A stretch of 64,000 nt of DNA from Sipunculus nudus (Eukaryota; Annelida; Sipuncula; Golfingiida; Sipunculidae), in assembly GCA_026874595.1 (NCBI GenBank), contig CM049310.1, positions 35,665,558 to 35,729,557 on the forward strand. Direction: 5' to 3'. Positions 62,932 to 64,000 of this stretch are shown piece after piece. The notes below the pieces were generated by a model. That model made no database searches, had not been told where the DNA came from, and saw nothing but the letters and a program-made list of their open reading frames with translations. The first letter of the stretch is position 1. Each line of letters opens with the position of its first letter. The translations under genes were made by a program, and so were the position numbers.

Positions 62932-63472
62932 CTGCAATGATTCCCACAGTATGTTGAATAATAATAGCTCCAAACCTTTTTTTTAATTTATGGGTCTATT
63001 GAATGAAAATTGAGGTCAAGAGGTGCAGCCATTTTCCAGAGGGTTGTGGTTGGGGTTGCTGCTCCACTGACATCATGCTTTGACAACTTTTAAATCATCC
63101 AAGGTATCCCATCCAGGTGACAGATAATGGACAGACAATGGATAAACAGGCAGTCATGACATATTCTAGGTAAGTTAGTGGTAACAAACAGGATGCAGGA
63201 CTAAGTACAGTTTCTGAGATCTTATAGATTTGCAACTTTTTGAAAATCATTATGGCAGGCAATGGCTGATTGCCTTCGAAATAACAGGTAAATAAGGCAG
63301 CAACCATGCCATGTGAACAGCTTATTATCCAAACTGCAAGATCTTGGAAAGCTTAAACTCTCACACTGTTACTGAAATCTTATCAATAGGTATAGGAATT
63401 CTAGTAAGAAAAAAAAATTTCATAAGGTTTACAAACTAAACTGCTGAGTGTAAACATAAGCATTTTATTTAA
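62932..63472. other. Intron, nothing recognised
   Basis: AT-rich sequence upstream of exon w1 up to the start of the tandem-unit element. Confidence 0.7.
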
Positions 63473-64000
63473 AACTAGAATACGGGTAGTCGACAAGCGA
63501 CTACGTGTATCCGCAAAAATCAGAGAAGGACGGGTGAAGTGAGGCATGGATTGAGTGGCAAGGGGATATAGAGTTACATGTGTTAAATATTAGAATGGAT
63601 CTCTGCCACATAAACATGATTGTAGGTGGCGCCACCTGTTATTTGAATGAGAAACTATCCAAGATATATACACATGCAAATTTTCATGTGGAAAAGTCAA
63701 ACCACTGCAGAGATATGAGTAATTTTATCCCACAGCAGACAAACAGATGGACGCTGTGCCAAAATGGCTGCAGGTGGCGCCATCATTTTTGTTCATGTTA
63801 TAAAGCTATCCAAGGGGTACATTTGTGTAAAAAAATTTTCCTGATTGGTTGAATGAGTCCGGAGATATAAGCATGGATGTCTACAGCGTGAACATGAATG
63901 TAGGTGGCGCCACCTGTCATAAAATCAAGAAAGCTATGCGGGATGTATAAGCATGCTGAATTTCAGGTAATTTGGTCAAACCACTGCAGAGATATGATTG
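63473..64000 (+). mobile_element. Tandem-unit element copy, cut by window edge
   Basis: Begins AACTAGAATACGGGTAGTCG like the copy at 33,690 and contains nearly two ~280-bp units with GGTGGCGCC motifs before running off the window. Same orientation as the other two copies. Confidence 0.85.

Overview
The window is nuclear DNA from an animal. It has AT-rich introns, short GC-richer exons with canonical GT..AG splice sites, tRNA-derived SINEs, terminal-inverted-repeat elements and a DIRS-type retrotransposon. The encoded protein is close to the vertebrate orthologue, and the repeat types (tandem-unit elements with terminal hairpins, a SINE with a 3' module found in many marine invertebrates) suggest a marine invertebrate, perhaps a lophotrochozoan. 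The species cannot be fixed from the sequence alone.

One gene fills the window. It is the middle part of UBR4 (p600; fly purity of essence; plant BIG), a giant N-recognin E3 ubiquitin ligase, read on the minus strand from about 62.9 kb (N-terminal side) down to 0.7 kb. I resolved 63 exons totalling 8,272 coding bases (about 2,757 residues). Every exon joins the next in a compatible phase and none contains a stop. Both ends of the gene lie outside: roughly the first thousand residues to the right, and the C-terminal calmodulin-binding/hemi-RING part to the left. Inside the window are an N-terminal helical-repeat region (51-63 kb), the UBR box (47.9-48.7 kb), a WD40-like propeller region (39-46 kb), a jelly-roll-like segment (36-39 kb), a UIM-like helix (25.9 kb), more helical repeats (8-18 kb) and a cysteine-rich zinc-binding stretch (3.6-7 kb).

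The introns hold the rest. Main items: an inverted-repeat-bounded DIRS-like retrotransposon (57.35-62.18 kb) with decayed reading frames; a 511-bp higher-order satellite (21.1-25.7 kb); an element built of five ~280-bp tandem units with terminal hairpins (33.69-35.21 kb), with further copies cut by both window edges; several nonautonomous TIR elements (16.35, 26.16, 29.77, 36.89 and 48.74 kb); and SINEs (best at 13.54 kb, with a 9-bp target-site duplication).

The most unusual pattern is that three separate tandem arrays abut UBR4 exon edges and carry copies of the splice site itself: an acceptor at 3.0 kb, a donor at 15.9 kb, and a donor plus 20 exon bases at 25.9 kb. The last one touches the 4.6-kb satellite, whose monomers still resemble that exon-intron junction. 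I found no rRNA, no tRNA gene, no CRISPR array and no second confident protein-coding gene.
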